This document shows, piece after piece, positions 1 through 7,660 of a DNA stretch of 64,000 nucleotides. How positions within the stretch are numbered: position 1 is the first letter of the stretch; each line of letters begins with the position of its first letter. The translations under genes and the position numbers were made by a program. Location: positions 1-64,000 of the forward strand of contig NZ_JBFAPC010000003.1 of NCBI RefSeq assembly GCF_040675535.1, given 5' to 3'. Below the pieces are notes generated by a model. The model searched no databases, had not been told where the DNA came from, and worked only from the letters and a program-made list of their open reading frames with translations. Origin of the DNA: Patulibacter sp040675535 (GTDB lineage Bacteria; Actinomycetota; Thermoleophilia; Solirubrobacterales; Solirubrobacteraceae).

Positions 1-95
1 CCAGGTTCTTGCCGAAGATCGGGCCGTTCGCGCTCTACGGGCTGCTCTTCACGATCGTGATGCTCTTCGCGATCCAGGGCGACGCGATCACCTCC
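1..95 (+). pseudogene. Arsenite transporter ACR3 fragment (5' part outside window)
   Basis: The first 95 bases read in frame as the ACR3 segment containing LPKIGPFALYGLLF and match, with about four mismatches, the complement of 28,453-28,547 inside the intact ACR3 gene of this window. The match stops abruptly at base 95, where a perfect hairpin begins, and the frame stays open into unrelated sequence. The rest of this copy, if any, lies to the left of the window. It is read here as a broken duplicate of an arsenite efflux gene; whether the missing 5' part is intact cannot be seen. Confidence 0.8.
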
Positions 96-130
96 CCGGC
101 CCGCTCGCCCTACGGGCTTCGCGGGCCGGG
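95..130. repeat. Perfect 10-bp inverted repeat at the ACR3 breakpoint
   Basis: Arms CCCGGCCCGC (95-104) and GCGGGCCGGG (121-130) pair perfectly, and the loop contains a second short stem GCCC-tac-GGGC (107-117). The structure starts exactly where homology to ACR3 ends. It looks like a REP-like or recombination-associated hairpin; a role in the rearrangement is inferred from position only. Confidence 0.65.
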
Positions 131-203
131 CACCACGCGACCCACGACCTCCGACCACGAACCACTCTCGATCACGAAACCGAGCTACACCACAAAACGC
201 GAC

Positions 204-368
204 TTGACTCTGCAGATCGAGCTCGTGCTGATGCTCGACGCACACGCCTACGCACTGGCTACCGGCTACGCCGCCACCACGATCGTCCTGGGCCTGGTCG
301 CCATCGTCGCCGGCCAACAGGCCGCCCACGCCCACCACCGCCGGCAACGCCGATCGGGTCGCCGATGA
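204..368 (+). pseudogene. C-terminal remnant of a fluoride channel gene (crcB1)
   Basis: The last 55 residues of the open frame that begins in the ACR3 fragment contain IELVLMLDAHAYALATGY followed by a hydrophobic helix, which looks like the final two membrane helices of a CrcB/Fluc subunit. Its stop codon overlaps the start of the next crcB gene as ATGA, the usual layout of actinobacterial crcB pairs. The N-terminal half, including the TTFS region, is missing, so this copy should not form a channel alone. An ACR3-CrcB chimeric protein could still be made if the upstream frame is expressed. Confidence 0.6.
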
Positions 369-733
369 ACGGCGCGACGCTCTGGGCGGCGGTCACCGTG
401 GCCGGTGGATGCGGAGCCGTCATGCGGCTGCACGTCGACGAGACGATCCGAAACCGCACGCACGGCGACGCACCGGTGGGGATCTTCGTCGTCAACCTGA
501 CGGGCGCCCTGCTCCTCGGCATCCTCACCGGCGCCGCACTGCCCCACCACACGTCACTGATCACGGCCACCGCCTTCGTCGGCGCGTACACCACGTTCTC
601 GACCTGGATGCTCGACACCATCGGCGCCGCGAGTCGACACCAGGCCACCGTTGCCGCCGGCAACCTCGTCGGGAGTGTCGCCTGCGGGCTTGCCGCCGCC
701 GCGATCGGGCGACAGATCGGCGTACACCTCTGA
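365..733 (+). CDS. crcB: Fluoride efflux channel CrcB/Fluc
   Basis: This 122-residue protein has the size and pattern of a CrcB/Fluc subunit: GGCGAVMR near residues 14-21, the pore asparagine in NLTG (44-47), and GAYTTFSTWM (73-82), with four predicted membrane helices. Fluc channels are dual-topology dimers that export fluoride passively. Many actinobacteria carry two adjacent genes forming a heterodimer, and the remnant just upstream seems to be the lost partner. The start ATG overlaps the stop of that remnant. Whether this subunit works alone is unknown. No fluoride riboswitch was seen upstream, where the sequence has been replaced. Confidence 0.85.
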   Translation: MNGATLWAAVTVAGGCGAVMRLHVDETIRNRTHGDAPVGIFVVNLTGALLLGILTGAALPHHTSLITATAFVGAYTTFSTWMLDTIGAASRHQATVAAGNLVGSVACGLAAAAIGRQIGVHL

Positions 734-891
734 GACCGAAGACCGCGAGATACCGACGATCCCACGAAGGGGCGTCCTACGGGGCACCGCCAGTGCCTAT
801 CTGGATGCCGACGACAGTGGCCGGTTCGGGGCGGTGTCCGAGGTCCGCGAAGTAGACGTCTCAGGCCTCGTCGCGCGTCTCCCCCACGCGG

Positions 892-940
892 GTCTCGTTC
901 CGGCGCCGTCACACGTCTCGATCTGGTGACGTTCGACAGG
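892..940 (+). repeat. Imperfect direct repeat, copy 1
   Basis: This segment matches 1085-1133 at a constant offset of 193 bases. The best-conserved part is TCTCGATYTGGYGACGTTC followed by GACAG. Confidence 0.6.
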
Positions 941-968
941 TCCTCTCTGGCTGTTGTCGAACGTCGCC
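926..968. repeat. Inverted repeat around the first direct repeat
   Basis: GGTGACGTTCGAC (926-938) and GTCGAACGTCGCC (956-968) form a 13-bp stem with one wobble pair and a 17-nt loop. No T-run follows, so it is not a typical intrinsic terminator. Confidence 0.55.
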
Positions 969-1084
969 TTGCTGAGCGCGTTCTGCCATCTAACTGAGCG
1001 AGAGCGCGACACCTAACTGAGCGCTAAAGCACGGCGAGTCGCCACGCGCGGTCCGCTGCGCCGTATTGAGCGCTCGCTCGGACC

Positions 1085-1133
1085 CTCTCGTTTCGGTGCC
1101 ATCGGGGTTCTCGATTTGGCGACGTTCGACAGA
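1085..1133 (+). repeat. Imperfect direct repeat, copy 2
   Basis: This is the second copy of the 892-940 repeat. Here the core is flanked by a short inverted pair, TCTCGAT and ATCGAGA (1109-1140). Confidence 0.6.
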
Positions 1134-1188
1134 TCGAGAACGCGACACCTTCCCGAGCGGCACGGTTCGGGCGTCCACAGCGGCGTGA

Positions 1189-1611
1189 CTACGTCGCCGT
1201 GTGCTGGTGGTTCGTGGCCGTTGAGTCGCCGACGAGGTCGGACGATTGGATGGTGAGGATGCAGCCGATCGCGCGCAGCACTCGGACGTAGCGTGCGTCG
1301 GTATCGGGGGCGATCGCGATCTGGGTGGCACGGTCCACGCCGAGCTGCCGTCGGAGGTCGTGCAGCACGGCGGCGTGGTCGGCGGGCACGCCGGGGTGAA
1401 ACTGCGGCGGGCAGCCCGCCGCGAGGGCTGCCGCGACGGCGTCCCCCTCCCCGACGGCAGGGGGAATGCGCGGGTCGCGCTCTCCCGCCGCTTCGATCCG
1501 CTCGTAGAGGACCTCGAGGAGCGGCCCGGCGATCGCGATCGTCCCGGAGGGCCGGACGGCCGCGAGGCGGTCGGCGGCTGCCGTCACGGCGCTGGTGCCT
1601 GTCATGGGCAT
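1189..1611 (-). CDS. Hypothetical protein, last gene of the GMC-oxidoreductase group
   Basis: This 140-residue frame begins MPMTGTSAV after GAGAGAACG, an acceptable ribosome binding site, and lies 52 bases downstream of the GMC oxidoreductase on the same strand. It is alanine-rich and probably soluble, with no signal peptide or membrane helix. I do not recognise a family. Strand continuity with the two genes before it supports expression, but in DNA this rich in GC a frame of this length can be spurious. Confidence 0.45.
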   Translation of the reverse strand: MPMTGTSAVTAAADRLAAVRPSGTIAIAGPLLEVLYERIEAAGERDPRIPPAVGEGDAVAAALAAGCPPQFHPGVPADHAAVLHDLRRQLGVDRATQIAIAPDTDARYVRVLRAIGCILTIQSSDLVGDSTATNHQHTAT

Positions 1612-1663
1612 CGTTCTCTCAGACGTTGGAGGGGCGACGGCGGGTCGCGGCGTTCTGGGTCGG

Positions 1664-3247
1664 TCAGGCCGTCGCGGCGACGTCGGTCACGGCGGCGGTG
1701 GCGTCCTGGCGGATCATGTCGGCGGCCTTCTCGGCGATCATGATCACCGGCGCGTTGGTGTTGCCACGGACGATGCTCGGCATCACCGAGGCGTCGACGA
1801 CGCGCAGACCGCGAACGCCATGGACGCGCAGCCGTGCGTCGACGACGGGCCCGATCGCGCAAGTCGAGGTGGGGTGGTAAATCGTCATCGTGTTGGCGGT
1901 GACGTAGTCCCAGAGGTCCTCGTCGGAGACGTCGGGTGTGGGGGCGAGGAACTCGCCGGTGATGAAGTCCTTCAGGGCGTCCTGCTGCGAGATCTCCAGC
2001 GCGACGCGGGCGCCAGCGAGCATCGTCGCGCGGTCCTCCTCGGTCGTGAGGTAGTTGTGGATGATCCGCGGCTTGGAGTGCGGGTTGGCGGTCCGCAGCG
2101 TCACGGAGCCGCGGCTGGTCGGCTTGACGACTCCGGGTCCGAAGGCCACGCCGTGCTCGACGGCCGGACCGAGCCCTTCCTGCCAGAACAGCGCCGGGGC
2201 GCAGTGGAACTGGCAGTCGGGTGCGTTGAGGCCCGGGCGGGTGCGGATGAAGCCGCCGGCCTCGGCGATGTTGGAGGTCAGCGGCCCGGTGCCCTCGGTC
2301 TGTAGCTGGGCGACGTTCTCGGGCGTCAACGCGGTCATGAGCGATTCGTAGTCCGCCGACCAGTTCATCAGCAGCATGCAGTGGTCCTGCAGGCCCTGAC
2401 CGACGGGCAGCTCCTTGCGGACCTCGATCCCGAACGGCGCGAGACCCTCGGCGGGACCGATCCCAGAGAGCATCAGCAGCTGCGGGGACTGGTAGGCGCC
2501 CGCGCAGACGAGGACCTCGCGGGCGGCGTGGACCTCCTCGATCGTGCCGGCGTGATCGATCTCGACGCCCGACGCGCGGTCGCCGTCAAACAGCAGGCGC
2601 AGTGCCGTGGCCTCGGTGAGGACGGTCAGGTTCTCGCGGTCGGTCACGGGGTGCAGGTACCGCACGGCGGTGCTTGCGCGCATGCCGTTCTCCTGCGTGG
2701 TCTGGTACCGGCCGAAGCCTTCCTGGCGGGCGCCGTTGAAGTCGGGGTTCTTCTCGTGTCCGGCCTGGTTGGCGGCCTCGACGAACGCGTCGACGACAGG
2801 GTTCATCGAGCGGCTCTCGCGCACCGGCAGCGGGCCGCCGGTGCCGTGAAAGAGGTCCTCGCCGCGCTCCTGGTCCTCGGAGCGCTTGAAGTACGGCAGG
2901 ACGTCGTCGTAGTTCCAGCCCTCAGCGCCGAGGGTCTCCCACTCGTCGTAGTCGACGCGGTTTCCGCGGATGTAGACCATCGCGTTCATTGACGAGCAGC
3001 CGCCGAGCACCTTCGCCCGTGGCAGGTAGGCGCGGCGGCCGTTGAGGCCGGGCTCCGGCTCGGTGTGGAAGTCCCAGTCCAGGCGGCCCTTGAAGAGCGC
3101 GCCGAACGCGGCGGGGATGTGGATCTCCTGGTCGGTGTCGGCACCGCCGGCCTCCAGGAGCGCCACGGTGACGGTGGGATCCTCGGTCAGGCGGGCGGCG
3201 AGGACGGCGCCGGCAGAGCCGGCCCCGACGATGACGTAGTCGTACAC
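1664..3247 (-). CDS. GMC-family FAD oxidoreductase (choline/alcohol dehydrogenase-like)
   Basis: The 527-residue product starts at a GTG six bases after AGGAG. YDYVIVGAGSAG (2-13) is the FAD dinucleotide motif, GGCSSMN follows in the GMC signature region, and the active-site pair is His458 in YHPTSTC and Asn498 in RGNTNAP. Length and motifs fit the choline dehydrogenase/alcohol oxidase branch; the substrate is probably an alcohol, unidentified. It lies downstream of a P450 on the same strand, so it may oxidise the alcohol the P450 makes (inference). An open extension upstream of the GTG covers the P450 end and is not used. Confidence 0.9.
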   Translation of the reverse strand: MYDYVIVGAGSAGAVLAARLTEDPTVTVALLEAGGADTDQEIHIPAAFGALFKGRLDWDFHTEPEPGLNGRRAYLPRAKVLGGCSSMNAMVYIRGNRVDYDEWETLGAEGWNYDDVLPYFKRSEDQERGEDLFHGTGGPLPVRESRSMNPVVDAFVEAANQAGHEKNPDFNGARQEGFGRYQTTQENGMRASTAVRYLHPVTDRENLTVLTEATALRLLFDGDRASGVEIDHAGTIEEVHAAREVLVCAGAYQSPQLLMLSGIGPAEGLAPFGIEVRKELPVGQGLQDHCMLLMNWSADYESLMTALTPENVAQLQTEGTGPLTSNIAEAGGFIRTRPGLNAPDCQFHCAPALFWQEGLGPAVEHGVAFGPGVVKPTSRGSVTLRTANPHSKPRIIHNYLTTEEDRATMLAGARVALEISQQDALKDFITGEFLAPTPDVSDEDLWDYVTANTMTIYHPTSTCAIGPVVDARLRVHGVRGLRVVDASVMPSIVRGNTNAPVIMIAEKAADMIRQDATAAVTDVAATA

Positions 3248-3357
3248 GTAAATCTCCTGTTCGGTGAAAGGGTCCGGGAGGGTCCCCGGGGTGCGGCGGC
3301 GGGCGCCGCCGGACGTCGGGTCCGGCGGCGCGGGGGCGGCGGTCTGCCGCACCGGGC

Positions 3358-4587
3358 TCAGGCGTTGGTGGTGACCGGGAAGGTCGTGAGCTGGTTGACG
3401 AAGATCGCCGTCGCGTAGCGCGGCTGCTCGGCGAACTCGAGGTTCGGGAAGCGCTTGAGCGTCTCCTCGAACATGACCCGCAGCTCCAGGCGCGCCAGGG
3501 CGGTCCCGAGGCAGAAGTGGCGGCCGCCGGCCCCGAACGCCTGGTGCTCGGGGTTGCGCAGGACGTCGAAGCGGTCGGGGTCCTCGTAGACGGACTCGTC
3601 GCGTCCGGTCGACGGGTACCACATCATGATCTTCTCGCCGCTCTTGATCGGCGTGCCGCCGAGTTCGGTGTCCTTCGTCGCAGTGCGCCGGAAGTGCGCG
3701 AACGCCGGGAACATCCGCAGGCATTCTTCGACCGCACTGGGGATCAGCGACGGGTCGTCGATCAGCTTCTGTCGCTCGCCGGGGTTCTCCAGGAGCGCCT
3801 TCATGCCGCTGGAGAAGGTGGACTTCGTGGAGTCGTTGCCGGCGGTGACCAGGAGGATGAAGCCCATCACGATCTCCCAGTCGCTGAGCATCTCGCCGTC
3901 GATCTCGGCGTGCACGAGGATGCTCATGAGGTCATCGGTCGGCGCGGCGCGGCGCGCGTCGATGAGGACCTGGCAGCGTCCCACGATCTCGGGAATGACC
4001 TTGTCGATCACCGACTGCGGGCCCTCCGGGTTCATCTCCGCGTCGTCGCCGCCGACCAGCTGGTTCATCAGCCGCGCCCAGATCGCGTCGTCGGCGGGGT
4101 CGATCCCCATGAACGAGCCGATCACGCGGGAGACGACCGGCGCGGCGAGCTCGGTGACGACGTCGAAGCTCTCGCGCCCCGTCAGGCCGTCGAGGACGCC
4201 GATGGTGATCTCGCGGATCGCCGGCTCGTGCTCGGCCGTTCGCTTCGGGGTGAACCCGCGCTGAAACAGCGACTTCAGCCGGTCGTGCTTGGGCGGGTCC
4301 ATGCCGATGAACATGCCGTTTTGGACCTCGAGCTGGACCCATGGCATCCCGACCATGCCGCCGAGCTCGGACGAGAAGGTCTTCCAGTCGCGGCTGACCT
4401 CTCGCACGAGCTCCTGGTTGGTGACCGACCAGAACCCCGGCTCGTCGGGGAACGAGCTCATACCGTCGGACCAGTGGACCGGGCTGGAGGCCCGCAGCTC
4501 GCGGAAGAGCTCCAGCGGCGGGCCCTCACGCCAATGCTCGGGGTCGGCGACGCGGACGGCGTCGAGGTTCTGGTCGATGGTGCTCAT
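3358..4587 (-). CDS. Cytochrome P450
   Basis: The 409-residue protein has the full P450 set: MDPPKHDRLK in the C-helix region, I-helix AGNDST, a K-helix ExxR in EECLRM, and heme loop FGAGGRHFCLG with Cys359. It resembles soluble bacterial P450s near the CYP125/CYP142 type, but the substrate cannot be read from sequence. The start MSTIDQ was chosen because residues further upstream look non-coding. A TetR gene diverges from it after 74 bases containing an operator-like dyad, and a GMC oxidoreductase follows. No dedicated ferredoxin is adjacent; the one near 21 kb could serve. Confidence 0.9.
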   Translation of the reverse strand: MSTIDQNLDAVRVADPEHWREGPPLELFRELRASSPVHWSDGMSSFPDEPGFWSVTNQELVREVSRDWKTFSSELGGMVGMPWVQLEVQNGMFIGMDPPKHDRLKSLFQRGFTPKRTAEHEPAIREITIGVLDGLTGRESFDVVTELAAPVVSRVIGSFMGIDPADDAIWARLMNQLVGGDDAEMNPEGPQSVIDKVIPEIVGRCQVLIDARRAAPTDDLMSILVHAEIDGEMLSDWEIVMGFILLVTAGNDSTKSTFSSGMKALLENPGERQKLIDDPSLIPSAVEECLRMFPAFAHFRRTATKDTELGGTPIKSGEKIMMWYPSTGRDESVYEDPDRFDVLRNPEHQAFGAGGRHFCLGTALARLELRVMFEETLKRFPNLEFAEQPRYATAIFVNQLTTFPVTTNA

Positions 4588-4640
4588 GAGGGGGTCCGTG
4601 ATAGTCGAGGGACGGTGTACGACCGAACCTCCCACAGTGC

Positions 4641-4655
4641 TTTACAAGCTGTCAA
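4641..4655. promoter_or_regulatory. TetR-type operator candidate
   Basis: TTTACA-AGC-TGTCAA is a near-perfect dyad (ACA/TGT core and TT/AA ends) in the 74-bp gap between the divergent P450 and TetR genes. On the minus strand it includes TTGACA, a possible -35 hexamer for the P450. Confidence 0.4.
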
Positions 4656-4661
4656 CCGGGT

Positions 4662-5285
4662 GTGTCATGCGGTATCGTCGAAGGGGTGTCGTCTGTCCTG
4701 TCACGCCGGTCCACGAGCCCTGAGGATCAGCGCGGCCAGACCCGCGCGAAGATCCTCGACGCCACCGTGCAGCTGCTGGGCGAGGACCGCGCCTTTGCGG
4801 AGCTGAGCGTCGGCGAGATCTCCGGACGGGCCGGCGTCTCGAGGCCGACCTTCTACTCGTACTTCCAGGACAAGCGCGCGCTCATCCTGGCGCTGGGCGA
4901 CGGCTTCGAGACGGATGCGCGGACCGCGGCCCAGCCGTGGTTGCGCAACGACACCGATGACCTCCGAGCGACCCTCACGGGCGTGCTGGGCGCGTTTGTC
5001 ACGCACAAGGCGACGGTGGGAGCGGTCGTCGAGGCGGCGACGTACGACGCCGACGTCGCGGTCTTCTGGCGCGAGTTCCACGAGTGGTTCATCGTCAACA
5101 CCGTCCAGCGCGCCACGACCTCCGACCCGGACCTCGCGCGCGAGGATGCGGAGGCGCTCGCCTACTCGCTGGTGTGGATGACGGAGCGGTCGTTCACCGA
5201 ATACCTCGCCTCGCCTCGCGTCTCCGAGGCCGCCCTGCTCCGCGCCATCGAGCGTCTCTGGCGCACGGTCGTTCCCGTCGACTAG
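4662..5285 (+). CDS. TetR/AcrR-family transcriptional regulator
   Basis: The 207-residue protein has an N-terminal TetR helix-turn-helix around residues 30-75 (FAELSVGEISGRAGVSRPTF then YSYFQDK) and a variable C-terminal ligand domain. It is divergent from the P450/GMC pair, so local autoregulation and control of that pair is the likely job. GTG at 4686 is an alternative start that would give a shorter N-terminus. The inducer is unknown; such regulators often sense acyl-CoA or steroid-like ligands. Confidence 0.85.
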   Translation: MSCGIVEGVSSVLSRRSTSPEDQRGQTRAKILDATVQLLGEDRAFAELSVGEISGRAGVSRPTFYSYFQDKRALILALGDGFETDARTAAQPWLRNDTDDLRATLTGVLGAFVTHKATVGAVVEAATYDADVAVFWREFHEWFIVNTVQRATTSDPDLAREDAEALAYSLVWMTERSFTEYLASPRVSEAALLRAIERLWRTVVPVD

Positions 5286-5524
5286 CTCCCGGTCCCACCG
5301 GCGGTCGCGAGGCATCTCTCAACGGCGTCGGGTCTCCGGGGACGGGCACAACCAGAGATGGCGGGCTGGAGGGCGTTTCCGGACCACCTGAGCTGGTTTG
5401 TGGCTCGACGCGACTATGGCACTTGGTGGTCTTCAATGCAGCTGTCTCCTAACGGCGGCTGGTGCTGACTCTCGGCTTCTAGTCGACCTTTCCATCCGGG
5501 GGGCTCACTCCCCCGCGCCGGCCG

Positions 5525-6973
5525 TCAGCGGAGTTGGTCGGCCGTCACCGGCGCCAGGCGCGGATAGACCTTGTCAGTCCCGGGGAAGTTCTTTTGCGGA
5601 ACGCACGGCGGGCCGCCCATGCCCGGCAGGTCCAAGATCCCGGTGAGGATGCCCGAAGCGTTGCCCGTGTGGTCGCACGAGAACGACGGGTTTCGACCGG
5701 TGCCGGCCAGCTCGAGCTCGCCCGGACGCGGGTACGGGGCGAACCGGCTGTTTGGGTTGCGCGTTGTGGCGCCCTGCACCGTCTCACCGTTGATCGGCAG
5801 CTGGAGGCGCAGGTACGAACGCTGCACGCCGAGCGCGTCGGGGGCGGTAGCTTGCGTCGCCGCGCCGGTGTTAGCGAAGGTCACCGACAGCTCGCGCTTG
5901 TAGAGGTTCACGAAGCGCGCGATCGGCAGCAGGTCCTGCGTGAGGGGCTCCAGCCCGTCGGACACCGGACGCAGCGCGTTCAGCAGCCGACGGATCGGCG
6001 GCATCCCCGTACGCACGCGCTTGAGGACCGGGTCCAGCTCGACGAGCGTCTGCTCCAGCTGCGGAGCCAGGACGGCGAGCCGCTGGAGCGCGGGACGCAC
6101 GAGCGGGGTGACGGGCCGCAGGTCCGCAATCGCGGGCTTCGCCGCACGGGACGTCGCCTCGACGGTGGTCATGAAGCGGCGGGTCTCGCGTCCGAACGAC
6201 GGCAGCGTGCGCAGCGTGTCGCGCAGCGCCGGCGTGATCGCGGAGGTCGTCTCCAGCAGCTGCCGCCCGCCCTCGGCGATGCCCTGGATTGCACCGGAGC
6301 GCCGGCCGACCGCGGCGAACGTCGTCGCGAAGTCGCGGCTGCCCGACCGCACCTCGGCCGACTGCCGATTGAGGAGGTCGAACAGCCCGTCAGCACCCTC
6401 GGCCAGCGGAGCGACCTGGCCGACTGCCGCGTTGAGGTTCTTGCCCTGCCCCTCGGTGCCCTTCGCGATCGAGGTCAGCACGACCTTGAGGTCCTTGCGG
6501 GTCTTCTCGTCGAACGCGTCGAGGATCTGGTCCAGCTCGACCGTCGGCTGAATGTTCTGCGCCGGGATCGTGCCACCGTCGGGTATGAACGCCCGTCGGC
6601 CGATCTGGTCCTTGCGTGACCCGAACGAGAGGTTCACGAACGTCTCGCCGACCAGCGTCTTCGTCCGCAAGGTCGCCCGAGTGTCCTTGGGCAGCGGCGC
6701 GAACTTCGGCTCGATCTTCATCGTGACCTTGGCCTTGCCGCCCTCGCGCACGATCGTCGTGACCTTGCCCACGGTCACACCGCTGACGCGGACGTCGGCG
6801 TACCCGGCCAGCTGCGTGCCCTGCGCGAACGCCGTCTTCACCTGGTACGGCCGGCCCTTGAGCGGCACGGGGCCACCGAAGCTCGTCCAGAGGAACAGCA
6901 ACAGACCGAAGCACGACAGCGCGAACGCCACCATGACCCCGATCTGCACGGGGTGCGGACGGTTCTTGTTCAC
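5525..6973 (-). CDS. MCE/MlaD-domain lipid-transport protein (orphan)
   Basis: The 482-residue protein has one N-terminal membrane helix (about residues 10-32), an MCE domain at about 40-120 (GYADVRVSGVTVGKV), a long helical stretch to about 350, and a proline-rich tail. That is the layout of actinobacterial Mce proteins, which form hexameric tubes carrying lipids across the envelope. Mce genes usually come as yrbEAB plus six mce genes; here one stands alone without permease or ATPase. It could join a complex encoded elsewhere or be a relic of a larger operon. The 239 bases downstream of it hold nothing recognisable. Confidence 0.85.
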   Translation of the reverse strand: MNKNRPHPVQIGVMVAFALSCFGLLLFLWTSFGGPVPLKGRPYQVKTAFAQGTQLAGYADVRVSGVTVGKVTTIVREGGKAKVTMKIEPKFAPLPKDTRATLRTKTLVGETFVNLSFGSRKDQIGRRAFIPDGGTIPAQNIQPTVELDQILDAFDEKTRKDLKVVLTSIAKGTEGQGKNLNAAVGQVAPLAEGADGLFDLLNRQSAEVRSGSRDFATTFAAVGRRSGAIQGIAEGGRQLLETTSAITPALRDTLRTLPSFGRETRRFMTTVEATSRAAKPAIADLRPVTPLVRPALQRLAVLAPQLEQTLVELDPVLKRVRTGMPPIRRLLNALRPVSDGLEPLTQDLLPIARFVNLYKRELSVTFANTGAATQATAPDALGVQRSYLRLQLPINGETVQGATTRNPNSRFAPYPRPGELELAGTGRNPSFSCDHTGNASGILTGILDLPGMGGPPCVPQKNFPGTDKVYPRLAPVTADQLR

Positions 6974-7165
6974 GCTCGAGCGCCCCTCTTATCGCGGTGC
7001 AGAACAACGCGCGCGGTCCCGGAGTCATCGGGTGAGGGGGAACGTTCTTCGTGACCCGATCGAGAGCGTTGGTCGATCGAGCAAAGGCGCTTCGCATGTG
7101 CGGGGCCTGCTTCGGTCGGAACCTCCGCGGGCGTGTCGCTGCTAGGACCCGACAGGAGTGGGGGT

Positions 7166-7660
7166 TCAGGCATCGGGGCTCGGATCGGATGCGGGGCTCC
7201 AGTCCTCCCACCCGGGAAGGAGTGCGTGTCCGCCGCTTTCGAAGTGGGTGACGTCAACGATCAAAAAGAGGGCCTGGGCTTCAGCGATGACGGTCTCGTT
7301 GTCGAGGAGCCGTCCGTGGAGGTGGAGCTTGCGACCGTCGCGGCCGACCGCCCATGCTTCGATCTGCATCGGGCGCTCGAGGAGCGCGGGTGCGCGGAAG
7401 CTGACGTTCAGGTTCGCGGTAACCGCCGGTGTGCCGAGCACGATCAGGAGCGACCCGAGGGAGTCGTCCAGCACCGTTGCGACCGCCCCGCCGTGCACGA
7501 TGCCGGGGGCTCCCTCGTGCCGGCGGTCAAACGTGATGGTCCCGCGCAGGAGGTCGCCGTCGACCCGGAGGCGGAGACCCATCCCGGCGGGGTTCTGCGA
7601 GCCACAGCCGAGGCAGTTGGGGTGGTGTTCGGGGATCGTGCCGTCCGCGGCGACCTTCAT
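7166..7660 (-). CDS. PaaI/THEM4-type hotdog thioesterase
   Basis: The 164-residue product has the hotdog thioesterase features CLGCGSQNP (16-24) and HEGAPGIVHGGAVATVLDD, the central helix of PaaI-like acyl-CoA thioesterases. It should hydrolyse an acyl or aryl thioester in the cytoplasm. The ATG overlaps the stop of the preceding BtrH-like gene (ATGA), so the two are probably translated together and may act on the same thioester. Confidence 0.88.
   Translation of the reverse strand: MKVAADGTIPEHHPNCLGCGSQNPAGMGLRLRVDGDLLRGTITFDRRHEGAPGIVHGGAVATVLDDSLGSLLIVLGTPAVTANLNVSFRAPALLERPMQIEAWAVGRDGRKLHLHGRLLDNETVIAEAQALFLIVDVTHFESGGHALLPGWEDWSPASDPSPDA

Larger units (their letters stand above)
734..1188. 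other. Gene-free region with imperfect direct and inverted repeats
   Basis: No convincing gene was found in these 455 bases. The stretch holds a pair of 49-bp direct repeats, a 13-bp-arm hairpin, two copies of TAACTGAGCG (near 990 and 1014) and two copies of a GAGARCGCGACACCT motif (near 1002 and 1136). This texture suits a decayed mobile element or recombination scar next to the broken genes on its left. Confidence 0.55.

Noticed and set aside
3248..3724. N-terminal extension of the GMC oxidoreductase
   Set aside because: It overlaps the P450 3' end and lacks homology; the GTG at 3247 has AGGAG at correct spacing and opens directly on the FAD motif.
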